From positions 6,045,208 to 6,109,207 of the forward strand of contig BSYQ01000008.1 of assembly GCA_030272585.1 (NCBI GenBank): DNA of 64,000 nt, read 5' to 3'. This document shows, piece by piece, positions 1 through 9,535 of the stretch. The translations under genes were made by a program, and so were the position numbers. This DNA is from Bryopsis sp. KO-2023 (taxonomy: Eukaryota > Chlorophyta > Ulvophyceae > Bryopsidales > Bryopsidaceae). Under the pieces are notes generated by a model. The model saw only the letters and a program-made list of their open reading frames with translations, was not told where the DNA came from and did not search any database. How positions within the stretch are numbered: the stretch's first letter is position 1; every line of letters begins with the position of its first letter.

Positions 1-2
1 CT

Positions 3-110
3 TACACCAGCAACACGTTCGTGGACTTGCAAGCCAAGAGAACGGACACGGATCTGCCAGAAATCGATCTAAATGAATACAATGATGACCCTGTTGAGGC
101 AGCTGCGTGA
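3..110 (+). CDS. 3' end of a protein-coding gene (partial, EAR-like tail)
   Basis: The frame starting at base 3 is open to a TGA at 108-110 and gives 35 residues ending LPEIDLNEYNDDPVEAAA. The gene runs in from the left edge, so only its last codons are seen. The acidic tail holds a DLN-type LxLxL motif (IDLNEY) of the kind used as an EAR repression motif in plant nuclear proteins; calling it EAR is inference. The other two forward frames stop at 82 or earlier. Downstream DNA is AT-rich and holds AATAAA at 202-207, as expected of a 3' UTR. The protein family cannot be named from so little sequence. An alternative is a chance open frame, but codon-like composition and the poly(A) signal favour a real gene end. 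Confidence 0.55.
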   Translation, partial: YTSNTFVDLQAKRTDTDLPEIDLNEYNDDPVEAAA

Positions 111-512
111 TGATTGCAGCTCATTTGGATTTTTAAATTGCATTGATAAGCCTTTTCTTTGTTCTGTTTTTTGGGGGGAAGGTGGGGAAGAAGAGTAGGA
201 CAATAAATGCCGATTCAGTTTTCTCTCTTCTATTTTCTGTTTATAAATTTTGTAAATCGCTTGTCAAGTATTGAGATTTCTTTCAAACGCCTCCTTTTTG
301 TGTTTGTGGATTAGAAGTTTCCTTGGTGTATTGTTTATGTGTAGCGGTGAGATTGGACATTCAAACATTTGAAAAGTAAAAGAAAGAATCCATCGAAAAG
401 GTTGAGATATACGAATAATAGCACTTTTTTACAATTGCAGGTTGCATTTTTTGGGGGTGGAAAGTTGTGTCGAATCGTGTGCGAAAAAAAAGATTGTATA
501 TATACATACTTA
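111..512. other. 3' UTR / intergenic AT-rich stretch
   Basis: No gene seen. AATAAA at 202-207 could be the poly(A) signal of the gene ending at 110. The remainder is T-rich, with G runs near 170 and 455, and looks like ordinary intergenic DNA. Confidence 0.4.
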
Positions 513-746
513 CTCTGTCCCATAATAACTGTCCACTTATGTTTGGGGTTCCAGTTCACGCGTGAGACATTCAATTGATGTGAAATTTTGTGGGTAGCAT
601 CTCTTACACGCAGATGACGCCTACAAAATTTCAGATCCATTGATTGATAGGATGCGACGCAGTGACTCCGAAACCAGAAAAGAAGCTGTAAAATGGGCCA
701 AATTCGAGTGAGATTCAAGGACTAACAATCTTTGAGCGGGACAGAG
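513..746. mobile_element. Small foldback MITE, mariner/Stowaway-like (candidate)
   Basis: The ends carry a 9-bp inverted repeat, CTCTGTCCC at 513-521 and GGGACAGAG at 738-746. The left end is preceded by TA and followed by CATAATAACTGTCCACTT, which resembles the CTCCCTCCGTCCCA ends of Stowaway/mariner MITEs. Inside, an imperfect inverted repeat (about 573-605 against 613-645, sharing GAAATTTTGT) gives a foldback shape. The right flank lacks the expected TA, so the element is degraded or its end is misplaced. It has no coding capacity. Confidence 0.4.
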
Positions 747-911
747 AATTGTCAGATTTGGGTTCTCATCATAATAGATTTGGTTTACAGGAAGGTGATT
801 AGAATGGAATAGATGAAGCATTAGTGAGATTAAGGGGTCGATGAGGGATCTATTGCCGTTAGGTCGAATCCCTCTAGGTCGAAACTACCCAGTCATTGTC
901 GTGACTGATTA

Positions 912-1307
912 ATGGCCTCGCGCTCTCACGGTTTCACACTTTTGGTGGTACGAGATTTTAAAGGAAACGGCTCGAGCAGCGAAGGAGGTATCGGCGAAAA
1001 GGCGAACTTCTGCGGCGCTTGCGCGCGCAAGTGCATCACATGCAGCCCCACTTGCGCGCGCCTTATGGTCAATTTGGTTGATTTAAAAGCGAAACGGGGT
1101 AAGGCGGGGACACGGTTCCAGAACGACGGAGGGCACGCTTTCGCCCTCTCCGAATGTTACGCTCTGGTGGGACTGGGAGATAACCACAAAGAAATATCAA
1201 TGGACGACTCGCCAGAGGTCGATAACGAGGGAGTAATTCCGTGGACGGTGTCTACTTTTTTAGATACGTTGACAGCAGTTGGGGAGTTTGACAGTTGGGG
1301 AGTTTGA
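912..1307 (+). CDS. Hypothetical ORF, 131 aa, cysteine-rich centre
   Basis: An ATG-started frame of 131 codons with a cysteine cluster around residues 34-49 (CGACARKCITCSPTC), which could bind zinc or be accidental. No known domain is recognised. The cluster is encoded by a GC-rich hairpin (1021-1061), so the spacing of cysteines may simply reflect that palindrome. A 16-bp direct repeat (GTTGGGGAGTTTGACA and its neighbour) closes the ORF. No partner gene is near except the decayed nucleotidase exon downstream on the same strand, to which it shows no link. Treat it as an unproven ORF. Confidence 0.2.
   Translation: MASRSHGFTLLVVRDFKGNGSSSEGGIGEKANFCGACARKCITCSPTCARLMVNLVDLKAKRGKAGTRFQNDGGHAFALSECYALVGLGDNHKEISMDDSPEVDNEGVIPWTVSTFLDTLTAVGEFDSWGV
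1021..1061. other. GC-rich perfect hairpin
   Basis: GCGCGCGCAAGTG at 1021-1033 is the exact reverse complement of CACTTGCGCGCGC at 1049-1061, with a 15-nt loop. It is isolated, has no T tract, and its role is unknown. Confidence 0.6.
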
Positions 1308-1432
1308 CTGGGTCGGTACGTTCAAACTTCCTGAGGTGATATCGTTAGAACAGGGGAAAGGCCAAGAACTCGCTCGAGTCTGATTTCCACCTCCAGCACT
1401 GCCAACATCTTAACTTGTGTGTTTTTTTCCAG

Positions 1433-1698
1433 ACTCTGGGAAAATAGGACGAAGCAGATGGATAAGCATCTGTTCCACTATTCCAGAGATCATATCTGGG
1501 ATGGGCATTCTGCAGGGGTTGATTCTTGGGTGTAGAATTCCTGTAGTCCAAGCGGCAAGGGCATCCCGTTACATTGGTCGCTTGACGGTGAAGTTCGATT
1601 CCAAGGGTCAGCTTATGCATATTGAAGGCACCCCGATCTTGTTGGGCATGCAATAATGTCGTGAAGGAGGATCCAGAATGGAAAGCAGAAGAAGAAGA
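1433..1698 (+). pseudogene. Decayed exon of a 5'-nucleotidase-family metallophosphatase
   Basis: From about 1533 the frame reads RIPVVQAARASRYIGRL, then a TVKFD-type strand and GTPILLG. This matches the VPVVQA-x-GxxLGxLxVxFDxxG-xxxxGxPILL block at the end of the catalytic domain of UshA/ecto-5'-nucleotidases, which hydrolyse nucleoside 5'-monophosphates. A pyrimidine tract and AG at 1422-1432 look like a 3' splice site, and GTAAGT at 1699-1704 like a donor. The frame hits TAA at 1654-1656; the following VVKEDPEWKAEEEE, typical of the next family segment, lies in the +1 frame. One exon thus carries a 1-nt frameshift, and neither the metal-binding half nor the C-terminal substrate domain is seen nearby. 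Most likely a pseudogene or broken remnant; an unrecognised splice pattern is the alternative. Confidence 0.5.
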
Positions 1699-1704
1699 GT
1701 AAGT

Positions 1705-2213
1705 TTTCCCTTGTTGTTTCACCCCAGACTGATGGAGCCGGATAAATATGTGCATATGTGCTTGTTTTGGTGGATCCAGCTAGACGATTGCCGACAAAAT
1801 ATTGAAAAGAGTGAGGTGTCGGTGTTCTGCTTCGAAGATTGGGAATTTTCCCTGGGTTTGACAGAACATTGCAGACCACACGAGGATTATAGAATAAAGG
1901 GCAGGTGTACGATCGCCTCGATACCTGTACCTTGGTGTAGCGAATCAGGGTTTTTGCCAGCCCTGCAGTACGTCGGCAGGCTTGCTGACAGTGCTGCAGT
2001 ACTTCAAGTAGGAGTCTGGCTGCCCTGAGGCAGCGTACAGTCAGTCAGGGTGTGCTGTCAGTGAAGTAGTACGTGGACTACTGAGCTGTCGGCTAGAATG
2101 TTCTAGAAGGTCGCTCAGCACCACAGGAATGGCCGTGGGGCTGAGCTGGGCTCTGATTGACAGGACTGCAAGGTCTGATAGCTTGCAGCACTGATGCAGA
2201 CTGATGTTACAGC
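1705..2213. other. Unassigned flank, rich in short palindromes
   Basis: No gene recognised. From about 1940 the sequence is dense in short palindromic words (CTGCAG, GTAC, CTGNCAG types), like the arms of the foldback elements further right. I could not find terminal repeats or a target duplication. The retrotransposon at 2219 is inserted here. Confidence 0.3.
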
Positions 2214-2218
2214 CTATG

Positions 2219-2458
2219 TGTTTAGAACCTCTCTTGCGCGACCTTGTCGCCAAAAGAAGCCCCCTGGACAGCCCCTTGAAGTCCTTTAACCCTCCAACCC
2301 CATGGGTCCCATCAACCACGTGGAGGAACCTAGCAAGCTAGGCGGACACCCTGTCCAGTCACATCACCCATCAGGGGGATGTGACATCAACCACCCACTA
2401 CACCACGCCACCCACGTGGCTAGTGGAGGCGGCACACTCAGGCAAGGAGGGCATAACA
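2219..2458 (-). repeat. 3' LTR of the chromovirus
   Basis: 240 bp, TG...CA ends, same sequence as the copy at 8935-9174. Preceded by the CTATG target duplication. Short for a gypsy LTR. Confidence 0.97.
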
Positions 2459-2474
2459 GTCCTCCCCCTCCGAT
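2459..2474 (-). other. Polypurine tract of the chromovirus
   Basis: Minus strand reads TCGGAGGGGGAGGAC directly against the 3' LTR. This is the position and composition of a plus-strand primer. Confidence 0.75.
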
Positions 2475-3028
2475 GAGTCTCCACCTGGTGACTCGTGCCT
2501 CTGGAGCATATGCTGCTATTGCAACATACCATGATAACCTGGAGCAGTTATCCTCGTGTGGTCAATAGAGCAGATGGGTTCACAAGATACTCGTGTACCT
2601 TAGCTATCGGTTACCCCTTTAGCTATGCGGACCACCCACATCTCTCTACAATGGATAATCAGTTGACTATTGTCCCACTGATTCTACCAACATCCAACAC
2701 ACCCATTCTTGGTGGCGAACCAAGACACCATATCAATTCCTCCCGAATTGATATCCATACTCTCACACCTGCACATCCGCTTATGCAGTAAGAAGATGCG
2801 ATACCCAACACTTCTTCTTATTCAACTTCACCTTCCTGTTTCGGAAGCAAGTCGACTCCCATTATGCGAGAAACCCAAAGTCAAGGTAGCTAACCGTCAA
2901 CTAAGGCAGGTTCATTAGTTGAAAGTATTTCTGCTCATACAAACAACTTGATTTTTCTGATCACGAACCCCTCTTCATATCAGTACTCCCCTTCCTGATC
3001 ACGAAGAAAACACTCAACCCTACACAAG

Positions 3029-6000
3029 TCACGAACGAAGTCGCCTACTTCGACGCACTTGTTTCAGGGGAACCAACGTTGGTTTCTTATATTCCTCAAT
3101 CATATCCCGAGCATTCTCCAGATTTGCTTCGGGCTCCCATGAGTTATGCTCATGCGAGTATCCCAACCACTTCACCAAGTATTGCGGGACTACTCGTCGA
3201 CCTGTCTTTACCTCTCGGTAGTCGAGGAGTTTCTCAACCTCATATTCAAGCTCACCCTCAATCTCAACTGGAGGTGGCGGAGGTTGTGTCCTACCATGCT
3301 TCCAATACCTCTTCAGAAGTGAAGCATGAAAGACCGGGTGGATCGGAAGTGACTCAGGCAGTTCCAGCCGGAATGCAACCTGTTCGGCCATCGACCTTCG
3401 CTTTTGGACACCTTCCAAAACGCGGAAAGGACCCAACCATCGTGGCAACAACTTCCTCCTGCCGGGATGTTTCAGTTTAATATGTCTCGCATCCAGCAAG
3501 ACCATATCTCCCACTTGAACATCTACCGGACGTCTGCGCGCATCAGCATAAGATTTCATCCTTTGCTGAGCCGCTTCCAAACACCGCTTTGCCTTGACAA
3601 TCGCCTCGCGAATGTCCTCAGTCATCTTCTTCACCGCCGGTACCCCCACTTGGGTCTTACTCGTCCCACCTTGATCACCTGATCCTCTGGTAGGGAGTTG
3701 CACCGTCAACGGCGTCCACGGATCTCTACCGTAGTTCAAGAAGAACGGCGTCTCATAAGTGGCCATTGACTTGGAATTATTCATTGCAAATTCCACCACT
3801 GGTAACAAATCACTCCAATCATTCTGGCGCGGTCCAACGAAATGTCTCAGGGTATCCTCGAGGACCCTATTCATCGCTTCGGTCTGACCATCAGTCTGTG
3901 GATGGAAAGCCGTCGATAACGCCTGATTGACTCCCAAGGTACGACACAATTCAGTGAAGAATTTTGACGTCCACCTTGTATCCCTGTCACTGATGAGAGT
4001 CTTAGGAAGTCCGTGTGAACGGAAGACCTCACCAACAAACAGCCTCGCCGATTCAACCGCATCACAAGTCGTATGTGTAGCAACACATCGAACCATCTTT
4101 GTGAGTCTGTCTACGAAGACAATGATGGCATCGAATCCACTCGAACCCGACTTAGGCAAATCAGTAATCAAATCCATGGATACTGATTCCCATCTACCAT
4201 CCGGTATACGTAAAGGTTGTAGAGGACCTGGCACCTTGCCGCGTCGGTGCTTATTCCTCTGACACGAATCACATCCTTTCACAAAGTTTGCGATATCACC
4301 CTCAACGCCAGGCCACCAAAAGTGTTTCAGAACTGCCCTTTGAGTCTTGCGGATCCCAAAGTGTCCGGCATACACACTTTCATGACTTCCAATCAGGATT
4401 TCCTGCCTTAGGCCATCCCAATCAGGTACCACTACACGTGCCCCATTCCAACACAAGCCTGAGTCATAATGACAACCATGAGCGGCGACCTCACTGGTTT
4501 CAAACCACTCATCTTGTGCCAACCCCTCAAGAATTCTATCACAAAGCACCGACGTACCGGTCCGGGGCGAGGACGGATCCCCTTTCCAAGTTGGTCGTTT
4601 CTGGCCACCTCCCAGCTCCGAGAGTATTTCGATCTGCTGAGAATACGACGGATATCGTGACAAGGGATCTGCCACGTTCGTCCGACCCGGCCTGTATTCC
4701 CACTCGAACCGAAACCCCTGGAGGACTTCGAGCCAACGTGCCGATCTCCGTGAAAGCGTTTCTTGGGAATGGAAATATGTATTAGGCTGGTGATCACACA
4801 CCACCTTGAACATACGCACATCCAAGTAGCAACGCCACAACTTCAAAGCATGTACCACGGCGAACATTTCCTTGTCCCCGGTGCTCCAATTAAGTTGTGC
4901 TCCAGATAACTTCCGACTTTCGAAAGCTATTGGATGTCCCTCTTGCAACAAGATTGCCCCGATTGCATAATCCGAAGCATCAGCAATCACTTCGAAATCC
5001 TTATCGAAGTTAGGCATTGCCAAACAAGGCGCATTCGTTAAGCTTTCCTTAACTCCTTTGAATGCCTTTTGACAATCCTCAGTCCAACTCCACTCCTTGC
5101 CCTTCCTAAGCAAGTTAGTGAGTGGGGCAACAAGCTTGCTGTACCCTTGCACAAACCTCCGAAAGTAATTCGACAACCCAAGGAAAGAACGTAACTCATT
5201 TACATCCTTCGGGACAGGCCATTCGAATACCTTTGCAGTCTTACGAGTATCCACCGTAATACCGTCTCGGTTCACCACAAAACCAAGATAATGGAGCTCA
5301 TTCTTGAAGAAATCACACTTTGACTTCTTAAGAAAGACCTTGTGCTCACGCAACCGTTCCATCACGGCTCGTAAATGTTGCACATGCTCCTCGGGGTTTT
5401 TGCTGAATACGAGTATATCATCCAAGTATATCAGGACCGACTTCCCAATCATACCCGTGAACACCCGATTCATCCAAGTCTGGAATATCGCTGGTGCGTT
5501 GCACAAACCCATCGGCAACACCCGATATTCATACAGACCAAACGGGGTCTTAAAAGCAGTCTTCGGTTGGTCTGGTTCCTTCACTCGAAGTTGCCAGTAC
5601 CCTGCTTTTAAGTCCAAGGCCGAAAAGAACTTCGCACCTTGCAACTGATCAAGGAGATCATCTATCCTTGGTAGAGGATATTGATTCCTGATCGTGAGTT
5701 TGTTCAACCCTCTATAGTCTACGCACATGCGCCGGGAACCATCAGGTTTGGGCACAAACAAGATGGGCGCTCCCCATGGACTACAACTTGGTTTCACCAA
5801 ACCCTTTCTCAACATATCAGCGATTTGCTCCTCGATCTCTTTTCTTTCCTCTGGCGTATACCGAAACATAGGTCTATGAACCGGTTTCGCTCCAGGGATT
5901 AGATCGATCGCTGCATCCTCTTCACGAGCGGGTGGACATTCAGCCAACTCATCCGCAAATCTGTCCTCATACTCATTCAACAAGTTTTCCAACTCACTTG

Positions 6001-8266
6001 AATAAGACACAGATGGAAGGGATTCAGTTTCGGGTACCCCAGGTTCCTCCCCCTCAACAGGGTGCGGGACCTCCCGAACCAACACAAGAAAAGGTGAAAG
6101 CGAAGATTTCTTCAACCGCCTTTTCACTTGTGAGACACTCAACAAGGGATTGATCCGTGCATTCGACGGAGTAGGGGCACGTAACGCCAAATCAGGTCGT
6201 AACGTGAGTCGGTTTCCCCGTGTGGATAGAACCGATGCACTGCCCACAGTGAAATCCATCAGAACTCGGTGATTGCGTAACCACACATCCCCAAGGTACA
6301 AATCAAAATGCTTGGCAGTGATCACTTGACACTCGATTTTCATCCGCAAGCCTTGCATCCGCAAGTTAATCGAGGTGACCCCAACAACATGTAAGGGACT
6401 GCCATCAGCCATCTCAACTTGTTGACCTTGTGTACACCTGTAACTCAGCCCTATGCTTTCGCAGTAGTGCTTTGAGATATAGGCCAAACCAGCGGCGCCA
6501 GAGTCTAACAAGACTTGACCAGGAGAACCAGAAATTAACGCTTTAAAGGACATTGACATCTGATGATTATGATCCTCTTCAGATACCCCTCCAGGTAACG
6601 AAGCTACTGGTGGATCATAATAGATATCAACGGGCCAAAGCAAACCTGGTGCTTTTCCGCTACCATGAGCAAACAATTTCGCTCCTTTACGGTACTGTGC
6701 GATCAATCGCATTTTCCCGATTTCTTTGATCTGCACCGCCATGTTGTGAGGAATCAACACGCAGCAACTGGTGGTAGAAGGTGATTCTTTCTTGCCATTC
6801 AAATAATGTTGCATATACTCATGCACATTCTTTCGTCCAGGATCCATCCAAACATGATGTCCTGTTACTGACGATGCAAGAAATTTTTCTCCTGTACGAA
6901 ACTCTTTACACAACGCAAAGTTCACATCGTTTGTAGACGAGTCTAAAGTAAACTCTCTACTTGCTTCTTGCAAACGATGAAATTCCGTATCCAAGAGTCG
7001 CATCCCAGAGACGCAATCTTTCTCTGGCACCTTCTCTTTCTCACTCTCGAGTACAGGATTATGGACGTCCCCAACGGGATCGACGACCATCTCATCCTCC
7101 TCTTGAGTTCCACTCTCATTTCTATCAACAGACATAACCTGGTCAGGATTCGTCTTTGATGAAATGGTTTGTTCGGGTTCCAACATATCTGTATCCACTG
7201 GATCGGATTTTTCTGTGGCATTTTCCACAACTGTTGGAAAAACTTCTTTCCCGAAACAAGCAAACACACCCTTGCTTACCGTTCCAAAATCACACACGTG
7301 ACCCGGTTGGTATGGTGCACCGCACTTGAAACACAAACTGGCAGCTCTACGCCTCTCGAGTTCCTTGGTACTCAAGCCAAAAGAGCGTTTCTCATTTCCC
7401 CGACGCATCCGCGTTGGTTGAGAATCACCACCACGACCTGGTGTGAAAGCCGGCGTCGATCGAAACTTCTTTCGACTATTCGACCGTTCTTTGCTCTTTT
7501 CGTTTGTTTCATTGCGCTTTTTGCTCTTTCTGTCCTCTTCGTCACTCTTCTGTGACAACACTGGCGTTCGCTCATCGTGCGAAACCCCTTTTGCCAACAC
7601 ATGAGATCGGAAACCCTCATACGAGGTCCATTCCTTTCCCGAAGTATCCGTTGCAACCGCTTCTTTCAACACACTGTGCAAGTTGCGGTGTAAGAACCAA
7701 ATCTTGGTGATATCATCCACCTTGGTCTTACGCAGGGTAAAGTATGTGTCCATCTGACGAACATACTCTCCAGTGTCACATTTCCGATTGATATGGTCCC
7801 TGAATGTGGCTAGTTTTTGAGTTATGGCATACTCTGTTGCCAACTCACCAAAACTACCATCATCCATGGCGGTACACATATCCTCCCACGATAGGGCACC
7901 TTGGGACACACTGTCCTCACCCACACGTGCAATGAGGTGTTTGATCCCCTTGGGACCCAAATAGGTTGGACCTATTTTACCCCACTCGGAACGAGGCACA
8001 CCCTCAGCATTCCAGAAAATTTCTAAGGTCACCTTGTGCTCAGCCCATGGACATTGTCCATCGAACTTGTCCGGTTTTCCAACCGCGGACCTTTTAGCAC
8101 CTTTGCGGCTTTTGACCTCTTTCTGAAAATTTTCTTGCTGGGTTCTCAACAAAACCAACTCCCTTTGCAACTCTGCAACTGTGGGAGCTACCATTTCTGG
8201 CTCCTCGGTCTGACCTCCGACCAAGTCTTGAACCTCAAGGCCAGTAGACCCTTCTGGTTGAGCCAT
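3029..8266 (-). CDS. Gag-Pol polyprotein with C-terminal chromodomain, 1745 aa
   Basis: A single frame encodes all retrotransposon functions, processed by its own protease in virus-like particles. In order: coiled N-terminal segment (about 30-50); Gag capsid-like region (about 65-230); basic linker; zinc knuckle C312-x2-C315-x7-H323-x-C325, the variant usual in chromoviruses; aspartic protease with DSGA at 588-591; reverse transcriptase (about 800-1000) with YLDD at 947-950; RNase H with D1096, E1133, D1158 and D1200; integrase zinc site H1295/H1302/C1332/C1335 and catalytic D1365, D1427, E1463 (x35 spacing). A chromodomain (about 1674-1727, containing YLVKWLGY and SWEPEANL) is followed by a basic tail. 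Chromodomains of this group steer integration to marked heterochromatin, which fits a subtelomeric location. The ATG is the first in frame after the leader. No stop or frameshift and all key residues are present, so the protein looks functional. Confidence 0.97.
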   Translation of the reverse strand: MAQPEGSTGLEVQDLVGGQTEEPEMVAPTVAELQRELVLLRTQQENFQKEVKSRKGAKRSAVGKPDKFDGQCPWAEHKVTLEIFWNAEGVPRSEWGKIGPTYLGPKGIKHLIARVGEDSVSQGALSWEDMCTAMDDGSFGELATEYAITQKLATFRDHINRKCDTGEYVRQMDTYFTLRKTKVDDITKIWFLHRNLHSVLKEAVATDTSGKEWTSYEGFRSHVLAKGVSHDERTPVLSQKSDEEDRKSKKRNETNEKSKERSNSRKKFRSTPAFTPGRGGDSQPTRMRRGNEKRSFGLSTKELERRRAASLCFKCGAPYQPGHVCDFGTVSKGVFACFGKEVFPTVVENATEKSDPVDTDMLEPEQTISSKTNPDQVMSVDRNESGTQEEDEMVVDPVGDVHNPVLESEKEKVPEKDCVSGMRLLDTEFHRLQEASREFTLDSSTNDVNFALCKEFRTGEKFLASSVTGHHVWMDPGRKNVHEYMQHYLNGKKESPSTTSCCVLIPHNMAVQIKEIGKMRLIAQYRKGAKLFAHGSGKAPGLLWPVDIYYDPPVASLPGGVSEEDHNHQMSMSFKALISGSPGQVLLDSGAAGLAYISKHYCESIGLSYRCTQGQQVEMADGSPLHVVGVTSINLRMQGLRMKIECQVITAKHFDLYLGDVWLRNHRVLMDFTVGSASVLSTRGNRLTLRPDLALRAPTPSNARINPLLSVSQVKRRLKKSSLSPFLVLVREVPHPVEGEEPGVPETESLPSVSYSSELENLLNEYEDRFADELAECPPAREEDAAIDLIPGAKPVHRPMFRYTPEERKEIEEQIADMLRKGLVKPSCSPWGAPILFVPKPDGSRRMCVDYRGLNKLTIRNQYPLPRIDDLLDQLQGAKFFSALDLKAGYWQLRVKEPDQPKTAFKTPFGLYEYRVLPMGLCNAPAIFQTWMNRVFTGMIGKSVLIYLDDILVFSKNPEEHVQHLRAVMERLREHKVFLKKSKCDFFKNELHYLGFVVNRDGITVDTRKTAKVFEWPVPKDVNELRSFLGLSNYFRRFVQGYSKLVAPLTNLLRKGKEWSWTEDCQKAFKGVKESLTNAPCLAMPNFDKDFEVIADASDYAIGAILLQEGHPIAFESRKLSGAQLNWSTGDKEMFAVVHALKLWRCYLDVRMFKVVCDHQPNTYFHSQETLSRRSARWLEVLQGFRFEWEYRPGRTNVADPLSRYPSYSQQIEILSELGGGQKRPTWKGDPSSPRTGTSVLCDRILEGLAQDEWFETSEVAAHGCHYDSGLCWNGARVVVPDWDGLRQEILIGSHESVYAGHFGIRKTQRAVLKHFWWPGVEGDIANFVKGCDSCQRNKHRRGKVPGPLQPLRIPDGRWESVSMDLITDLPKSGSSGFDAIIVFVDRLTKMVRCVATHTTCDAVESARLFVGEVFRSHGLPKTLISDRDTRWTSKFFTELCRTLGVNQALSTAFHPQTDGQTEAMNRVLEDTLRHFVGPRQNDWSDLLPVVEFAMNNSKSMATYETPFFLNYGRDPWTPLTVQLPTRGSGDQGGTSKTQVGVPAVKKMTEDIREAIVKAKRCLEAAQQRMKSYADARRRPVDVQVGDMVLLDARHIKLKHPGRRKLLPRWLGPFRVLEGVQKRRSMAEQVAFRLELPESLPIHPVFHASLLKRYWKHGRTQPPPPPVEIEGELEYEVEKLLDYREVKTGRRVVPQYLVKWLGYSHEHNSWEPEANLENARDMIEEYKKPTLVPLKQVRRSRRLRS

Positions 8267-8920
8267 TTTTCCTCACACCTTCTATTGACCAAATAAAAGG
8301 GAACACACTCACTGAAGCTCTCCAAGCACTTCAGTACAAATGTACTCTTTCCACCATCCAAGACACAACTGCCCTTGGTATGCTATGTAGCACTAAGGCT
8401 TCTCGAGAGCACACACACACACACACTAGAGCTCTCTAGGGTCTTGATCTTAGCTCAAGGAGAAAAAATCTCAGCAACCCCAGTCACAGCCCTCACTGAT
8501 GTTTGTGGGTTTCCAGAAAAACCTCAGCCCACTTTCACTTGCTTATCCACCCAAAAGAAAACACCCCTTTGAGTAGCAACAAGCCCTATGGACCCAAACA
8601 AGCACACAGCACCACCAAAACTCTCCAACACTTGTCTTAGGGTACTTGACCTGACCCTTACCCTAACCTAGGGTAAACCACTCAGTGAACAAGAAAACAA
8701 CCCAAGTTTTCCTTCGCAAACCCAAACGAACCCCAATAGGCCACCCTGAAAACCGTCAGGATCTTTAAACGGCCATAACTCGCTCGTCTGAACTCCGATA
8801 ACCTAGCGACAAAATGTTCTGGAAAGCTCTTTTTCTGTAGATACTTTTTGCAACCTTGGAATCCCAATTCCGATACGTGTGCGACCAGTAGCAGCCGAAA
8901 ACGTGCGCTTATCGTCACTT
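8267..8920 (-). other. Leader of the chromovirus
   Basis: About 0.65 kb between the PBS and the gag start. It has a short CA run near 8410-8426 and no ORF of note. Packaging and dimerisation signals normally lie here in the family; none can be pointed to directly. Confidence 0.6.
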
Positions 8921-8932
8921 GCTCCGAAACCA
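8921..8932 (-). other. Primer binding site of the chromovirus
   Basis: Minus strand reads TGGTTTCGGAGC two bases inside the 5' LTR, so the primer tRNA would end GCTCCGAAACCA. It matches the common plant initiator-Met PBS (TGGTATCAGAGC) at 10 of 12 positions. The tRNA is therefore either a divergent initiator or another species. The same 12-mer is used by the second LTR element in this window. Confidence 0.75.
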
Positions 8933-8934
8933 AC

Positions 8935-9174
8935 TGTTTAGAACCTCTCTTGCGCGACCTTGTCGCCAAAAGAAGCCCCCTGGACAGCCCCTTGAAGTCC
9001 TTTAACCCTCCAACCCCATGGGTCCCATCAACCACGTGGAGGAACCTAGCAAGCTAGGCGGACACCCTGTCCAGTCACATCACCCATCAGGGGGATGTGA
9101 CATCAACCACCCACTACACCACGCCACCCACGTGGCTAGTGGAGGCGGCACACTCAGGCAAGGAGGGCATAACA
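8935..9174 (-). repeat. 5' LTR of the chromovirus
   Basis: 240 bp, no difference seen from the 3' LTR. Followed by CTATG (9175-9179). Carries the presumed promoter for the minus-strand genomic RNA. Confidence 0.97.
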
Positions 9175-9179
9175 CTATG

Positions 9180-9535
9180 ATCAGTTGGGATCAAGGCTGC
9201 TAGGGTATTCTATAAGTTCTTGGGGTTTGAACGTTCTTGTAACTTAACCTAACCTTGGTTTGGAACTTATCTCGCCCTTGAACCTTGCTAGGTTCAAGTG
9301 TCTCTCTCATGGCCGTTCAATAGAACAGGCGGTTCGGACTGGCAGACTTACAGGGTCGCAGTCTTCGGTGGACAGAAGCGGAAAAAGCGATCTGCAGGGC
9401 AGAATCGTTACACTTGGGGTGTTGGACAACTTGCACTGTTGGAGAACAGCAATCTGCAACTGAACAACTATGCATACTTACTGTGGAAATTTTGCAGTTT
9501 TTGCTGTTATAACGTGGTTCTCCTTTTCATGTAAC
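9180..9535. other. Unassigned flank between the chromovirus and FB-1
   Basis: Single-copy in this window. Open frames of up to 78 codons occur but no family is recognised. It was originally continuous with 15196-15300, now separated by the FB-1 nest. Confidence 0.4.

Larger units (their letters stand above)
2219..9174 (-). mobile_element. Complete Ty3/gypsy chromovirus LTR retrotransposon
   Basis: Two 240-bp direct repeats, identical by eye, begin TGTTTAGAAC and end GGCATAACA. They bracket one intact gag-pol frame on the minus strand. The target duplication CTATG is exact (2214-2218 and 9175-9179). A PBS next to the right (5') LTR and a polypurine tract next to the left (3') LTR sit in the expected places. 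Order in the element's own sense: 5' LTR, PBS, ~0.65-kb leader, gag-pol, ~0.57-kb 3' region, PPT, 3' LTR. Identical LTRs and an unbroken ORF point to recent insertion and possible activity. Capsid, protease, RT-RNase H, integrase and C-terminal chromodomain order place it in Metaviridae, chromovirus branch. Confidence 0.97.

Noticed and set aside
335..718. 127-codon minus-strand ORF
   Set aside because: It runs through the MITE-like foldback and AT-rich DNA, and no domain is seen.
1940..2213. A fourth foldback element into which the chromovirus inserted
   Set aside because: Short palindromes are present, but no inverted ends or 8-bp duplication could be found on the far side (9180 onward).
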